Of a DNA stretch of 64,000 nucleotides, positions 40,176 to 51,576 are shown piece after piece. The DNA comes from Luidia sarsii. Lineage: Eukaryota; Echinodermata; Asteroidea; Paxillosida; Luidiidae. Position numbers and translations under genes: made by a program. Positions within the stretch are counted from its first letter, which is position 1. Each line of letters starts with the position of its first letter. Under the pieces are notes generated by a model, which did no database searches, was not told where the DNA came from, and saw nothing but the letters and a program-made list of their open reading frames with translations. The stretch is taken from NCBI GenBank assembly GCA_949987565.1, contig OX465103.1, positions 1,789,045 through 1,853,044 of the forward strand, given 5' to 3'.

Positions 40176-43100
40176 ATGAAGTTTCTCATTCTACTACTGG
40201 TGGCTGCGGTCACTGTAGCCGTTGTGCGCTCAGGTAATGATATATTGATATACGAACCAAGGCCTTTTGACAGTGATTTTGTGACGAAAATTATTATTTT
40301 CATTAACACAAAGAAATGATTGCAATAAAACAGATTAAAATGATAGATCTCCCTATCTCAGATATAAAAAAAACGGAAAAAATGTTAAGAATGAAACGCC
40401 TGCTGCAAGCCGCCGAGAATGTTGAAGAAAAAAAACTGTCAGAATTTTCCACAGATTAAAGCAAAGCAAAAATGCTGAAAATTGTTCACCAACTATTTAA
40501 GGGGAAATTAAGAATTGACTGGATCGGGATTTGAGTCTGAACCTCTGGATTGGCACACCAGCTCTCTACCATGTGAGCTGTCCAGCCCTTAGATAGTGGC
40601 TTTCCCAAATAGTCAACTATGGGCCTAGTCTTTTCCATCCCCGGCAAAGACTAGTTGACTACAGTATTTGGAAAGCCATCATCTGTGGGCTGGATATATA
40701 GCTCAAATGGTAAAAGCACTGGTACGCAAAACCAGAGAGTCTCGGGTTCAAATTCCGGTCCAGCTTCAATGTTTTCATTGGCATTTTTTTTTTTTTATTT
40801 GTTCAAAATTAATGGTCCAAGTCAGTTTGTCCTTTTATTCATTTGACCTAACCATTTCCAACATAAATACTATCACAAATACATTCATAAGAGGAAACTT
40901 TACATGATAATACTTATTATGTGGAAAATTTGGGGGAAAAAATATAGTCACAACGCTGAGCTTGTAAAAAAAACAATGCAACTAAAAGAGTGTTTTTCAC
41001 TTGGCTTGGACCGACAGCCCCATCGCGGAAGTGCAAATCCGCATATCGGGAATGCGTGCTGCAGATGGACGAGTCAGGCAGTGTGTGCGGGACTGACGGT
41101 TTGACGTACAGCGATGAATGCAGGCTTCTACGCAGTGCGTGTGAGGAAGGGTCAAGCCTTATTGTGGCATACCGCAACAGATGCCAACCAGGTACGTGAG
41201 CACCTCTCACAAATTAGTTGGAAAATCGAAACAAACACAACAGCGGTCGAGATTTTGTTCCCCGAGAACTCGCTTTCTTTATGAAGCTATTCTGTACGGA
41301 GCCTGCGAGGGGACATTGTTTTCTTTGTTTTCTTCCGTTCACTTGAAATACATAATAAAAACCTCATCTAAAAGCCTTCTCACCAAAGTTAGATCGACAA
41401 TTTACAAAGTAAATTTCAAACCGGGTTGCACTCAAAGCCGACTGATCCTTACGATTAATAAGTGTTCGCTGTAGCAACTTTATCAGCTCGAATCATCAGC
41501 TCGCGTTCATGAGATGATGGATCCGCACACGTGGGAGCCTATTCATCTCTGTTTCGAGGGTAACGAAATAGCACTTCGAGGGAAAGAGATATCATTTTTA
41601 ACCCTTTGTCGCTCCGACAAAAAAATGTTAATGACTTGCTCAAGATACCCATAATTATAGGCTACTCATTAAGTAATTAATTAATTAATTAATTAATTTC
41701 AATTTGCCTTCTATCGACTTATAGGGAGTTCTTACACTGACATGCATGGCCCGCTTGCCTAGTAGTAGTATAGTACTCCAGTATTCTCCATTCATGTTTA
41801 TCCATCTAGGGCAAGGAAAGATTACCCTAGCAAGTCTAACCCCATAAAACACAATCTAGGATATCTTAGGAGGGCAGGGCTGGATTGTCTTTCTTTTTTC
41901 CCCCCTTTTTTCTGTTTTGACGGAATTTTTATGACATCCTTGCTTGGCCAACGGTTTTAAGGGAATTAAATATTATTGGGAACGAAATATTATTACGATG
42001 AACAAATAAAATATGTTTCCTATGGGCTCCGTAATTAAGGACTGTGAGGCGATCATTGCCGCATTTATGAATGGGGTTCGTCCTTCACCCTCAGTTTGTT
42101 AGCTCTTATGACGTCACATAGAGATAAACTCTCTCTGATAAACACCCAATAAAATTCCTATAATGCCTTTTATGTCGTAATTTCAAACTGGTCCCAGTCA
42201 GTTTGTCGTTTTATTCATTTGACCTAACCATTTTCATCATAAATACTATCAAACACATTTTAAGAGGAAACTTTTCCTGATGATTTTGTGTAAAATTTGT
42301 CACTAGTCACAACTCCCTGGGAAAGCACACAATAGAATTCCTATAGGCCTAATGCTTTTTTGTCGGAATTGAAAAAAAATGTCTTACTTCCTTAACCAAG
42401 ACCATGCTGCACCATGCTGCAGCCGTGATCACGAGAAACTCAATTGGGCAAATATATCTTAGTTCGGCGTACCAAGTCACTTTGGCTGCACAGTCTTTTC
42501 TGTCCTTCTTAACCACATCCATTGAATCGTTCCTTAAGCCAAAAGGGTACGACGCATATAGACCTTTTTCACGTGACGTCATGCTGGACCGCCTTACAAT
42601 GGCAGCGCAGAGTGTAAACATGATCAGTTGTACCATGGTTGTGCGTACACTTTCCGTAAAAATCGGTCCAACTTGGCGGTAGTGGTTTTCTTTTACGTGT
42701 TTTGGTCACATGGGTGAAAAAGGTCTATACCTTTGGTCATAGTTCCTTAAGCCAATATAGAGTAAACGCCTATACCCTTGTCCATATGACAAAGGCCATG
42801 GCCTACCATACTACAGTCTTTGATAGGGTATCATTATTGCAAAGTCTACCTTTGTCATTCTTCTCTTTAGGAGGTGAGGAGTGCCCGAGGAGCTGCTTTG
42901 ATGCTCCTCGAGGCGACGTCTGCGGATCCGACGGCAAGCGGTACGCCTCGGAGTGCATCGCCCGCATGAGGAGCTGCAAGGCACAGAAGTTCGGCCTGCC
43001 CAAGATCACCGTCGTCTCGGCCTGGCCCTGTGAAAACAGTCCGGCCAGGCTCAGCAAATTACGTGCCCTCCAAGGCCCGGCAAACCAAAATAAGTCGCCG

Positions 43101-43793
43101 TTCTTCAACACCAACAACACGGACGCTGGCAGCCTGGGCAGTTCCAGTTCCATCGGGGGCATCACACCCACGGCTGGAGCGAGCGCTGTTTCGTCTGACA
43201 GTTCGGAGGAGGAGTCGGATAGCGAAACTTCGGAAGGCGCTGCATCGCAGACCAACTCGGAAAGTGAAGGCTCGGAAAGTGAAGGCTCGGAAAGTGAAGG
43301 CTCGGAAAGTGAAGGCTCGGAAAGTGAAGGCTCGGAAAACGAAGGCTCGGAAAATGAAGGCTCTGAAGGTGCCCCAGAGCAGACCAACTCGGAAAATGAA
43401 GGCTCGGAAAATGAAGGCTCGGAAAATGAAAGCTCGGAAAATGAAGGCTCGGAAAGTGAAGGCTCTGAAGGTGCCTCAGAGCAGAACGCCCCGGAGCAGA
43501 ACGCCTCGGAAAGTGAAGGCTCAGAAAGTGAAGGCTCGGAAAATGAAGGCTCGGAAAATGAAGGCTCGGAAAATGAAGGCTCGGAAAATGAATCAGAGCA
43601 GAACGCCCCGGAGCAGAACGCCTCGGAGCAGAACGCCTCGGAAAGTGAAGGCTCGGAAAGTGAAGGCTCGGAAAGTGAAGGCTCGGAAAGTGAAGGCTCC
43701 GAAGGTGGGGGAAATGAAGGTGCAGCGGAGCAGAACGCAGAGCAAGAGGAACAGACTGACAATGAATCAGAGGAGGATTCTGAAGAAGATTAA
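40176..43793 (+). CDS. Gene A: secreted two-Kazal protein with Ser/Glu-rich acidic tail
   Basis: The coding exons are 40176-40233, 41018-41191 and 42871-43793. Introns are phase 1 with GT..AG borders, and the total is 385 codons including TAA. Exon 2 encodes a signal peptide (MKFLILLLVAAVTVAVVRS) and its ATG directly follows the acceptor. Exon 3 is one Kazal domain, C-x6-C-x10-C-x10-C-x6-C-x13-C with CGTDGLTY and Leu at P1. Exon 4 begins with a second Kazal, C-x3-C-x8-C-x10-C-x6-C-x17-C with CGSDGKRY and Asp at P1. It continues through a Ser-rich linker with NKS and NNT glycosylation sites into ~35 repeats of GSESE/GSENE and related acidic runs, ending EEDSEED. Expected location is extracellular. 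The first Kazal may inhibit chymotrypsin- or subtilisin-like proteases; the tail may bind calcium or basic surfaces (inference). Genes B and C are tandem paralogues. Confidence 0.85.
40508..40768. mobile_element. Foldback element with tRNA-like arms, intron 2 of gene A
   Basis: The minus-strand arm (40519-40592) and the plus-strand arm (40685-40765) are both tRNA-like and face each other. They are joined by a linker that is itself an inverted repeat (CAAATAGTCAACTA against TAGTTGACTACAGTATTTGG). Copies at the same place in intron 2 of B (47563-47722, left arm partly lost) and C (59340-59602) show that insertion preceded the gene duplications. The plus arm has a 4-bp insertion near its A box. 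Confidence 0.75.
43255..43720 (+). repeat. 15-bp coding repeat of the acidic tail (GSESE / GSENE)
   Basis: The unit GGCTCGGAAAGTGAA and its variant with AAT for AGT are iterated in frame in several runs. The runs are interrupted by EGAPEQTN, EQNAPEQNAS and similar spacers. Ser flanked by Glu makes casein-kinase-2-like phosphorylation plausible, which would raise the negative charge further. Confidence 0.9.
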
Positions 43794-44244
43794 CAGCTTT
43801 ACCTATAAGGGAGATTTATGGGAATTGCTGAGAGCTTCCGATAGATTCGATAATCAATCACAATTTTTTCGGTGTAAGGTTATTTTTTTAGGTAAATTTT
43901 ACTTAAAGATGAAGTGTCGATTTTAACAATAGTAATAATCAGTCATTCTCCGTTTCTTCGAGGTTTGATGACAATGGCACTCTACGAAACATGAGTCGCT
44001 ACTCGTGCAGCATTTTACATGCACAGGGCCACTGAAAGTTGCGGGGGTGAAACAATATATCGAAAACAAAAATATCTGATTCTGGTTTACATGTATATGT
44101 GTATACTGCCTCGATTGGTATCCGTATTTTCATATTTGCTGATTAGAAATCTAAATCTAATTTTGTGCTATACAGTCCTGATTATAATAATTGACCCCAA
44201 TATCATTTTCGCAAGGCACAGATAGAGTTCAATCATATCAATTT

Positions 44245-44790
44245 TAGGGTTGTTACCTCCCCCGTTTTGGAGCAATAACAAAAATGTCAAAGTTTATCTT
44301 TTATGTCGGATTGAATTCGAATCCTGGGTCGGTGATTCTTGACGTCATCCTATATGGCCTACAGTGAACAGAAGCCTCAATCATGACAGCCTTTTGAACT
44401 TTCCGAGTTTCAACAGATAATGCTTGCAAGATGTAACCCTGCTGTGTAATCTTTAGGCAAAAATAACGTGTTTCATTAAATGTCTGTAGATAGATCCATT
44501 GACAAATTGAGAAGTGACTTTAGTATGTGTGGCATTTATATCGGCCTATAGTTGTGGCTCAATAGCGTTGCATTACCCACAGAGAATGTCAAAACAAAAT
44601 TCAGGGTTTTTTTTACGGAGAAACAGCTTGGTCCCTTTTCACCCCTCCCTCCTTCACCGTCACAGCCGTGACGTCACGCCGAGGTCGATTAGGTGCCACC
44701 ATGGCAACCTGCCCACACTTTGCCAGTGGTTCGGAGTACCGACCGTGAAGGATTTTTTTTATTTTTGAAGGTATCTCATTTTAAGATTTG
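44245..44790 (+). repeat. Duplicated 3' flank of gene A
   Basis: This flank matches 50000-50580 after gene B closely and 60548-61035 after gene C more weakly, including GATAATGCTTGCAAGATGTA and the GATTAGGTGCCACCATGGC stretch. It marks the right part of the tandem duplication unit. Neither AATAAA seen after genes B and C is intact after gene A. Confidence 0.7.
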
Positions 44791-44899
44791 AGAAACGAAA
44801 ATAACCACTGACAACAACTCTCACGTGTAGGTTTGCGGAGACACCATGTAAATTCTCTTTTGTGAGTAAGTGTGGTTCTGAAAAGAACCGGAGGAACTC

Positions 44900-44934
44900 G
44901 ACGTTTCGAACAGTATACTCTGCTCGTCTTCAGG
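44900..44934 (-). ncRNA. Hammerhead-ribozyme-like motif
   Basis: On the minus strand the order is CCTGAAGA, then a stem CGAGCAG/CTGTTCG with loop AGTATA, then GAAACGTC. This follows the hammerhead core order CUGANGA, stem II, GAAAC, GUC. Such motifs are known from Penelope-like and related retroelements. There is a one-base irregularity at the foot of stem II, so catalytic activity is uncertain. It lies next to the dispersed repeat at 44945-45400. Confidence 0.35.
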
Positions 44935-44940
44935 AGAAAC

Positions 44941-45400
44941 GTCTTCAGGAGAATTTCTGTCCTTCACGCTATGAGAAGAAGGATGACATGCGTTTAGTTT
45001 CAATCTCCCGCAGTAGTCTGGAGGTGCAGTAGTCTTCAGGAGAATTTCTGTCCTTCACGCTATGAGAAGAAGGATGACATGCGTTTAGTTTCAATCTCCC
45101 GCAGTAGTCTGGAGGTGACGCATCTGCTTCCGCTCTGTCTGCCGAAGCCGAAGGTCCCCGTAGAGGTGAAAGAGAGGGGACGATGATGGGGTGGGGCAGT
45201 TGCCCGATTTTTACCTTTCGCTTGCTCAATCTCTCGGCCAGTCAAATTTTATTCAAACTCAGGGAGTACCCATGTACTCCACCAAACCCCCTTCCCAGGT
45301 CCAGCCTATAATATAGCCCCCTACAGTGCAGTCCTGATCACGTCCAGTCCATTCCATGCTCCTTTCAATCTACAGCCTGCATCATTGCATCTCTGGGAAT
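44941..45400. repeat. Dispersed repeat copy with a 91-bp internal tandem duplication
   Basis: The block starting GTCTTCAGGAGAATTTCTG at 44941 is repeated at 45032, 91 bp later, nearly unchanged. The sequence then continues as the same family seen at 33665 and 53096 (CTGCTTCCGCTCTG and beyond). Confidence 0.75.
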
Positions 45401-45504
45401 GTGTATACGTGGTTATTATACAGTAATTTTGTATAGTACAACTGCAAACATTTCGCAAAAAGGCTCTGTTTTCAAAATATTCAGGATCTGCCAACATAAA
45501 CCAG

Positions 45505-45728
45505 ACCTCTTCGGTAATTCACTTTGTCTTGATTTCCCATCCCCCCGTGAAATGTAGTAAAATTCTGTAGAAGGTTATCGACAACCGATACCTATACGAC
45601 TAAAACAACAATGTCGGGGACTGCCTTATTTGGATAGGGCCGGAATCGAGAGATTTGGGGTATTACTCATCGTCTTCCAAACGGTGGAGAAATGGATCTA
45701 TAAAAACCGACCGCCTTCCTCCGACAGA
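45505..45728 (+). promoter_or_regulatory. Promoter of gene B with TATA box
   Basis: TATAAAAA is at 45699-45706 in a block closely matching the gene A promoter. It includes the CTCTTCGGTAATTCACTT element and the CATCGTC..TTCCAAACGGTGG stretch. Confidence 0.65.
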
Positions 45729-45833
45729 ACCACTTCGGATTGGGCTGGGACCGGCACTCACTAGTCACTCTACAAGTTCCCCAGACTCGGAAGTTGGATC
45801 CAGAAAATCACTTCGGCAACGAACAAGACAGAG
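45729..45833 (+). other. Non-coding exon 1 of gene B (inferred)
   Basis: The inferred exon ends in GACAGAG before the donor GTGAGA at 45834. It aligns with exon 1 of gene A base for base with few differences. Its partner acceptor is TTTTAG at 46814-46819. The start is inferred from the TATA position. Confidence 0.6.
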
Positions 45834-46286
45834 GTGAGACATTTTTCAAGAGTAAAAGGCCCCAAAGATTCCAGCCCTTACACGGATGCCAGAACAGCCA
45901 TCCTATATAGTTGATAACATGGTACAGGTAATAATTATTTTTTATCAAACCCGACTGGTAGTTTTTGAAGAGCTATTTGAAAGAAAGTACTGTACTGGGT
46001 ACAATAATGTACCAGCGCTCCTACCACGTGAACTATCCAGCCCTTAGATGGCGGCCTTCCCAACTAGTTAGTATTCTTTGCCGGGTTCAGAAGCATTTTA
46101 TAACCATTAACTGCCGTATATCGCCAGGGATCACGCCCCCTGTTTGCATTCAGATGCAAACAACCCAAACTGTTGTCAACCTGTCTACAGCAGCTCCGGG
46201 GTCCATCTGGGTCTGAATGAAAGCAGTGCGTCTGATTTCTTGAAGATATACGGCAGTTAATGTTCGAATGCTTCTGACTAAATATA

Positions 46287-46487
46287 GTGGAGTACGAATC
46301 GCGATTCAAATCCCACCATAATAATCGTGTTTATTGTATCAACACACAAGCAAGTGGAGTTTGAATCGCGATTCAAATCCTACTATAATAATCGCGTTTA
46401 TTGTGTCGACACACAAGCAAGTGGAGTTTGAATCGCGATTCAAATCGCGATCACAGTAATCGCGTTTATTTGGGACAGTGGGCACGG
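46287..46487. repeat. 67-bp tandem repeat with GAATCGCGATTC palindromes, intron 1 of gene B
   Basis: Units begin GTGGAG at 46287, 46354 and 46421, exactly 67 bp apart, and each carries the perfect palindrome GAATCGCGATTC. A partial array is present at 58030-58140 in intron 1 of gene C. The palindromes could bind a dimeric factor or may just belong to a repeat; both are inference. Confidence 0.8.
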
Positions 46488-46819
46488 TCCTATTGTGCTC
46501 TAAGCACCTATAAGCGCTATCCCGCTGGAGGGCATATGGAGGTAAAATATATCACCATGTCGGCAATGTTGTATGACACCAATTGGTGCTCCAGTAAAGT
46601 TCGTCTGTTAAGGAGTGAACTGTGTTTGGGTCAACCCCACCCTGCTTTTCACGTGTATTGGTTCTGGGTGATGAACTAAACTTCTGTTTGAAACAGGAAT
46701 TAAGGAGAGTCGATTTCTGAGACAAGAGCTATATACCGACAAGCTCTATACCGACCTCGCTGCCCTTCACAAATTTCTACTTTCTGTTAAAAAGAATTCT
46801 CATTTTTTTTCCCTTTTAG

Positions 46820-49327
46820 ATGAAGTTCCTCATTCTACTACTGATGGCTGCGGTCATTGTAGCCGTTGTGCGCTCAGGTAACTGATATACTGTACCGTTC
46901 AACCAAGGCCTTGAAAGCCTTGCTGAATAATAATTATCAGGTTGCCAGCCGAAGTACAAAGCATCCGATTGTATAGTGCAAGGCAAGCGCAATAACGGGT
47001 GATGCACGAGGTTGTAACGCGTTGTCCAATCACAGTGCGCGGAATCTGTCGATCATTGGTCGACCCTTCCGTCGATCTCCATAACAAGGTCTTATTACGG
47101 AGATCAGTGGGACCGACAGATTCCGCGCATTGTGATTGGCTAACGCGTTGCTAACTCTTGAGGGCGCAATACATCAGCACAATTGTTCCAACCAAAAAGA
47201 TAATTTCATGCTTGTCAGGATTTCTGGCTAAAGCCGCTCTATGCCTTTGGGCATTGATTTTATGACGAAAGTATTTTGTAGGGCCTACTATCTACATCCA
47301 AAAGGGTAAAAAGTTTGGTTGAACAATCAATTAATTCACACAAAAGAAAAGGATTGCAAAGAAATATATCAAAGGATAGTTCTCCCTATATATTTCATAA
47401 AGAAAAACCGAAATGCCTGCTACCTATAAGCCGCCGAGAATGATGAAGTTTTGTGGCGAAAAAAAACACCTTTGTTACTGTCATTATTTTCCAACGAATA
47501 AAGCAAAGCAAAACTTCTGGAAATAATTGTTCATCGACTAGTTTAGTGGAAATGAAGGATTGACTGGATCGGAATTTGAGTCTGAACCTCTGGATTGGTG
47601 CACCAGGGAATGGCAAAGACTAGTTGACTGTTCGGGAAGACCACCGCATCTAAGGGTTGAATAGCTCACATGGTAAAAGCGCTAAAAGCAAAAGGGCTCG
47701 AGTTCAAATCCTGGTCCAGCATGAAAATCTTCTTTGTCTTTTTTTTTTTAACAAAAAGGTCCCAGCCATTTTCAACATAATTGAATACTATCAAACAAAG
47801 CAGTTAAGAAGCTTTTCATAAAAGTTGTGTGAAAAATTTGGCACCAATGACAAAGCTGAGGTTGTGAGAAGAAAAGATGCAGCTAAAAAACAGTTGGTTT
47901 TTGTTTCACTTGGACCGACAGCCCCATCGCGGAAGTGCAAATCCGCATATCGGGAATGCGTGCTGCAGATGGACGACTCGGACAAAGTGTGCGGGACTGA
48001 CGGTTTGACGTACAGCGATGAATGCAGGCTTCTACGCAGTGCGTGTGAGGAAGGGTCAAGCCTTATTGTGGCATACCGCAACAGATGCCAACCAGGTACG
48101 TGAGCACCTCTCACAAATTAGTTGGAAAATCAAAACAAACCAAAAACGGGAGCTTGCAACGGAACAAGGGCAACTTTGCTTTCTTTCGTTCCCTCGAAAT
48201 AGGGCTACACATGTAAAAGAAAGGGTTTTAACCCTTCCCGCCAAAGTTAGATCGACATTTTACAAAGTAATTTGCAAACCAGGCTGCACTCAAATCCGAC
48301 TGATCCTGACGACATCCCTCTTAATTAAGTGTAAACTATAGCAACTTTTTTTGGCTCGGGTCATCGGCTCGCGTTCATTAGGCCGATGGGTCACACATGG
48401 GAAGCTATTCATCATTGTTTCGAGGGACACTTCAATGTAAAGATATATCATTTCGAGGGAATTAAATATTCTGTAGAGGGAACGAAATATTATTATTACG
48501 ATGAACAAATAAAATTATTATGTTTCCTAGGGGCTCCGTATTTAAGGACTGTGAGGCGATCATTGCCGCATTTATGAATGGGGTTCGTCCTTCACCCTAA
48601 GTTTGCAAGCTCTTATGACGTCACAGAGAACAACTCTCTCTGATAAACACCCAATAAAATTCCCATAATGCCTTTTGTGTCGGAATTCAAAATAATAATT
48701 CCTTAACGAAGAATATGCACCACGCTGCAGCCGTGATCGTGACAAACTCCATTGGGCAAATGTTTTTTTTAGTTCGGCATACCAAGCCCCTTTGGCTGCA
48801 CAGGTTGTGCTGGGCCATCTCTTTTCTGTCCTTCTAAACCACATCCACGAAGTCGTTTATATAGTTCCTTAAGCCAATATAGAGTAAACGTCTATACCCT
48901 TGTCCATATGACAAAGGCCATGGCCTACCATACTACAGTCGTTGATACGGTCTCATAATTGCAAAGTCTACCTTTGTCATTCTTCTCTTTAGGAGGTGAG
49001 GAGTGCCCGAGGAGCTGCTTTGATGCTCCTCGAGGCGACGTCTGCGGATCCGACGGCAAGCGGTACGCCTCGGAGTGCATCGCCCGCATGAGGAGCTGCA
49101 AGGCACAGAAGTTCGGCCTGCCCAAGATCACCGTCGTCTCGGCCTGGCCCTGTGAAAACAGTCTGGCCAAGCTCAGCCAAGGTGTCAAAGGCCCGGTTCT
49201 CCTTAAGGCTGCTTTAGGTAACACGCCGTTCTTCAACGTCACTTACCCTGACTATTTCGACGTTACTGTAACCCCTGATGGGACCTCAGTCGACACTCAG
49301 TCGTCGTCGAGTTCGGAGGAGAAGTAG
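46820..49327 (+). CDS. Gene B: secreted two-Kazal protein, acidic tail lost by nonsense codon
   Basis: The coding exons are 46820-46877, 47922-48095 and 48993-49327. The introns are phase 1 like those of gene A, and the total is 189 codons including TAG. The signal peptide differs from A at two residues. The Kazal 1 exon is identical to A's except for five bases within 11 bp, changing ESGS to DSDK between cysteines 2 and 3. The Kazal 2 coding sequence appears identical. The linker then diverges, with an NVT site, and the frame stops after SSSSSEEK. Where A has GAGTCG, B has AAGTAG. Downstream remnants of the acidic repeat are frameshifted. The truncated protein is still a complete signal peptide plus two Kazal domains, so the gene may be functional. 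Confidence 0.8.
46990..47170. mobile_element. Palindromic MITE in intron 2 of gene B
   Basis: Inverted arms centre on AACGCGTTGTCCAATCACAG and its imperfect complement about 120 bp later. A cleaner copy lies at 58782-58961 in intron 2 of gene C, ending in CGGGYGATTC-type termini. No protein is encoded. Confidence 0.65.
47563..47722. mobile_element. Foldback element with tRNA-like arms, intron 2 of gene B (damaged)
   Basis: The plus-strand tRNA-like arm (from about 47647) retains the B box GAGTTCAAATCC. The left arm is cut after TTGGTGCACCAGGG, with an internal deletion relative to the copies in genes A and C. Confidence 0.65.
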
Positions 49328-49532
49328 GATAGCAAACACCTTCGGAAGGTGCTGCGTCGCAGACCAACTCGGAAAATGAAGGCTCTGAAAGACTAGTGAA
49401 GGCTCGGAAAGTGAAGGCTACGCAGGTGAAGACTCCAAAGGTGTATGGGGAAAATGAAGGTTCAGCCGAGCAGAACACAGAGCAAGAGGAACAGACTGAC
49501 AATGAATCATAGGTGGATTCTGAAGAAGATTA
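49328..49532 (+). pseudogene. Decayed acidic-tail remnant of gene B
   Basis: The sequence after the stop still matches the gene A tail (GAAGGTGCTGCGTCGCAGACC, GGCTCGGAAAGTGAAGGC, and GAGCAAGAGGAACAGACTGA before the old stop). It contains indels, in-frame stops and far fewer 15-bp units. It ends at the position equivalent to the gene A stop. Confidence 0.8.
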
Positions 49533-49917
49533 ACAGCTATGACTTACAAAAACATGATTTAAGGAGAGTCATGGGAATTATTTGAGAGCTGCTGGTAGAT
49601 TCGATAATCAATTATACATTTTTCGGTAAGGTTATTTCTTTAGGTAAAATTTACTAAAAGATGAAGTGTCGATTTTAACAATATTAATAATGAGCCATTC
49701 TCCGCTTTTCTACGAAGTTTTATGAGAATGACGCTCTACGAAAATAGGTCGCTTCTTGTGCACCCGTTTACACGCACAGGGCACTGAATGTTGGGGTTAA
49801 TGAAAAAACGTATCGAAAATAAAATTGTCTGATTCTGGTTTTCATGTATACGTATATAATTATTGCCTCGTTGGTATCCGTGTTTTCATATTTGCTGATT
49901 AGAAATATAAAACCTGA

Positions 49918-49923
49918 AATAAA
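49918..49923 (+). promoter_or_regulatory. Candidate poly(A) signal of gene B
   Basis: AATAAA precedes GGGAGGTTTTGTGG, a context shared with gene C (60330-60335). Another AATAAA at 49818-49823 is an alternative. The matching positions after gene A have lost the hexamer. Confidence 0.5.
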
Positions 49924-50599
49924 GGGAGGTTTTGTGGTAAACATTCCTGATCACAATTGATTGACCCCAGTATCAGCACAGATAGTGTTCAATCATATCT
50001 ATTTTAGGGTTGTTACCAGCCCCGTTAAGAGCAAGGACAAGAAATATCGACGAGCATTTCGCTATTTCCGTTTGCGTAATTATCTTGTTATCTTTTATGT
50101 CGGATTGAATTCGAATCCTGGGTCGGTGATTCTTGACGTCATCCTATATGGCCTACAGTGAACAGAAGCCTCAATCATGACAGCCTTTTGAACTTTCCGA
50201 GTTTCAACAGATAATGCTTGCAAGATGTAACCCTGCTGTGTAATCTTTAGGCAAAAATAACGTGTTTCATTAAATTTCTGTAGAGAGATCAATTGACAAA
50301 TTGAGAAGTGACTTTGGTATGTGTGGTATTTATATCGGCCTATAGTTGTGGCTCAATAGCGTTGCATTACCCACAGAGAATGTCAAAACAAAATTCAGGG
50401 TTTTTTTACGTAGAAACAGCTTGGTCCCTTTTCACCCCCTCCCTCCTTCACCGTCACAGTCGTGACGTCACGCCGAGGTCGATTAGGTGCCACCATGGCA
50501 ACCTGCCCACACTTTGCCAGAGGTTCGGAGTACCGACGGTGGAGGATTTGTTCTTTTTAAAAGTCATCTGATTTAAGGTTTAAGTAACGAAAATGAACA

Positions 50600-51330
50600 C
50601 AAAAACTACTCTCACTGTCCGTCTTGTATGCGTACGCGATGCAGCAAGGCAGGCAACCACTGCAGTCTGCATCTCTCTGTCTTTGTTCTAATAGGATAAT
50701 GGAATTCGAAACATCGAAAAGGGGGCGTTTACCTCAGCGTAGGATTTGCACATAGGGTCTTATCAAGCAAAGTTAACTGACTCTGGGGAAACAACCACAA
50801 AAAGTACTACAAAACTAACTGCAAAATCCACACATTAGAGCCTATTTATGAAACATAATAACACGATTCCTCTCCCCTTACGGAAATCGTTCAAGGCCCA
50901 TTACTTTTGCACATTACAGGAAAGGCATGCAAATTATTAGCATTTTGCTGGGCACTTTGTTTTAGATTGAACAAGGATTCAATGGCAGCAGGCTACGCCC
51001 ATTCTTTCACACACAAAAAGTCAGCGTATAATGTAGGCGAAAGGAGTCCGTTGAACTTGATTTTGACGCATTCATTGCGAGTAGACTGTATATCTCATAG
51101 TACAAGTAGGTTTTTGGCCACGATTTCCAGCTTCATTGTTCTGCTTTTTGCCGCATTTTCATGTTGTGGATTTGACGAGATGATTATCATTACTCGACAC
51201 GTAATACGCACAAAAAAAGTTGTTAATTCCTCACGGGCTCAAATTACAAAAACAAAACAAATAAAGAGTGCCTTTACATTTTGATCAAAGCAGGACCTTT
51301 CTTGAATTATTATTGATCTCGCCCAAAATA
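50600..51330. repeat. Duplicated upstream segment of transketolase
   Basis: Blocks such as GATGCAGCAAGGCAGG, CAGCAGGCTACGCCC and CAGCTTCATTGTTCTG match 61085-61130 and 62785-63180 in the same order. That other copy is interrupted by the hAT element at 61158-62651. No gene is recognised in the segment itself. Confidence 0.65.
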
Positions 51331-51576
51331 TCTCGTCAAAAGTTGTCAATTGGGGGCGCTATCTGGTCACTTATGAGATCCAGGCGGCATTCAACGCACG
51401 TACGCGTGTAGACCGGAAATTGATCGTGGTTTCGTCTGCACGCGAGGTATCGCAGGGTATCTCCTGACTTCCCAGACCGGAGATTGGTCTTCAGAAACTT
51501 CACTAATCAGCGAGAATCTTCCCAGACAGAAGACGACAATGGACGGATAACCATGCAACAGACCGGACCGCCAAAC
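51330..51576 (+). pseudogene. Broken copy of transketolase promoter and first codons
   Basis: The segment from GTTGTCAATTGGGGGCGC through CAGCGAGAATCTTCCC to ATGGACGGA (ATG at 51539) matches the true exon at 63300-63530. Here the fourth codon is TAA (51548-51550). After a stretch sharing GACCGGACCGCCA, similarity to the exon ends. It is a truncated duplicate that cannot make the enzyme, though its promoter could still be active. Confidence 0.75.

Noticed and set aside
42803..43762. Minus-strand ORF opposite gene A exon 4
   Set aside because: It is the mirror of the GSESE repeat and Kazal 2 exon and has no domain or splice support of its own.
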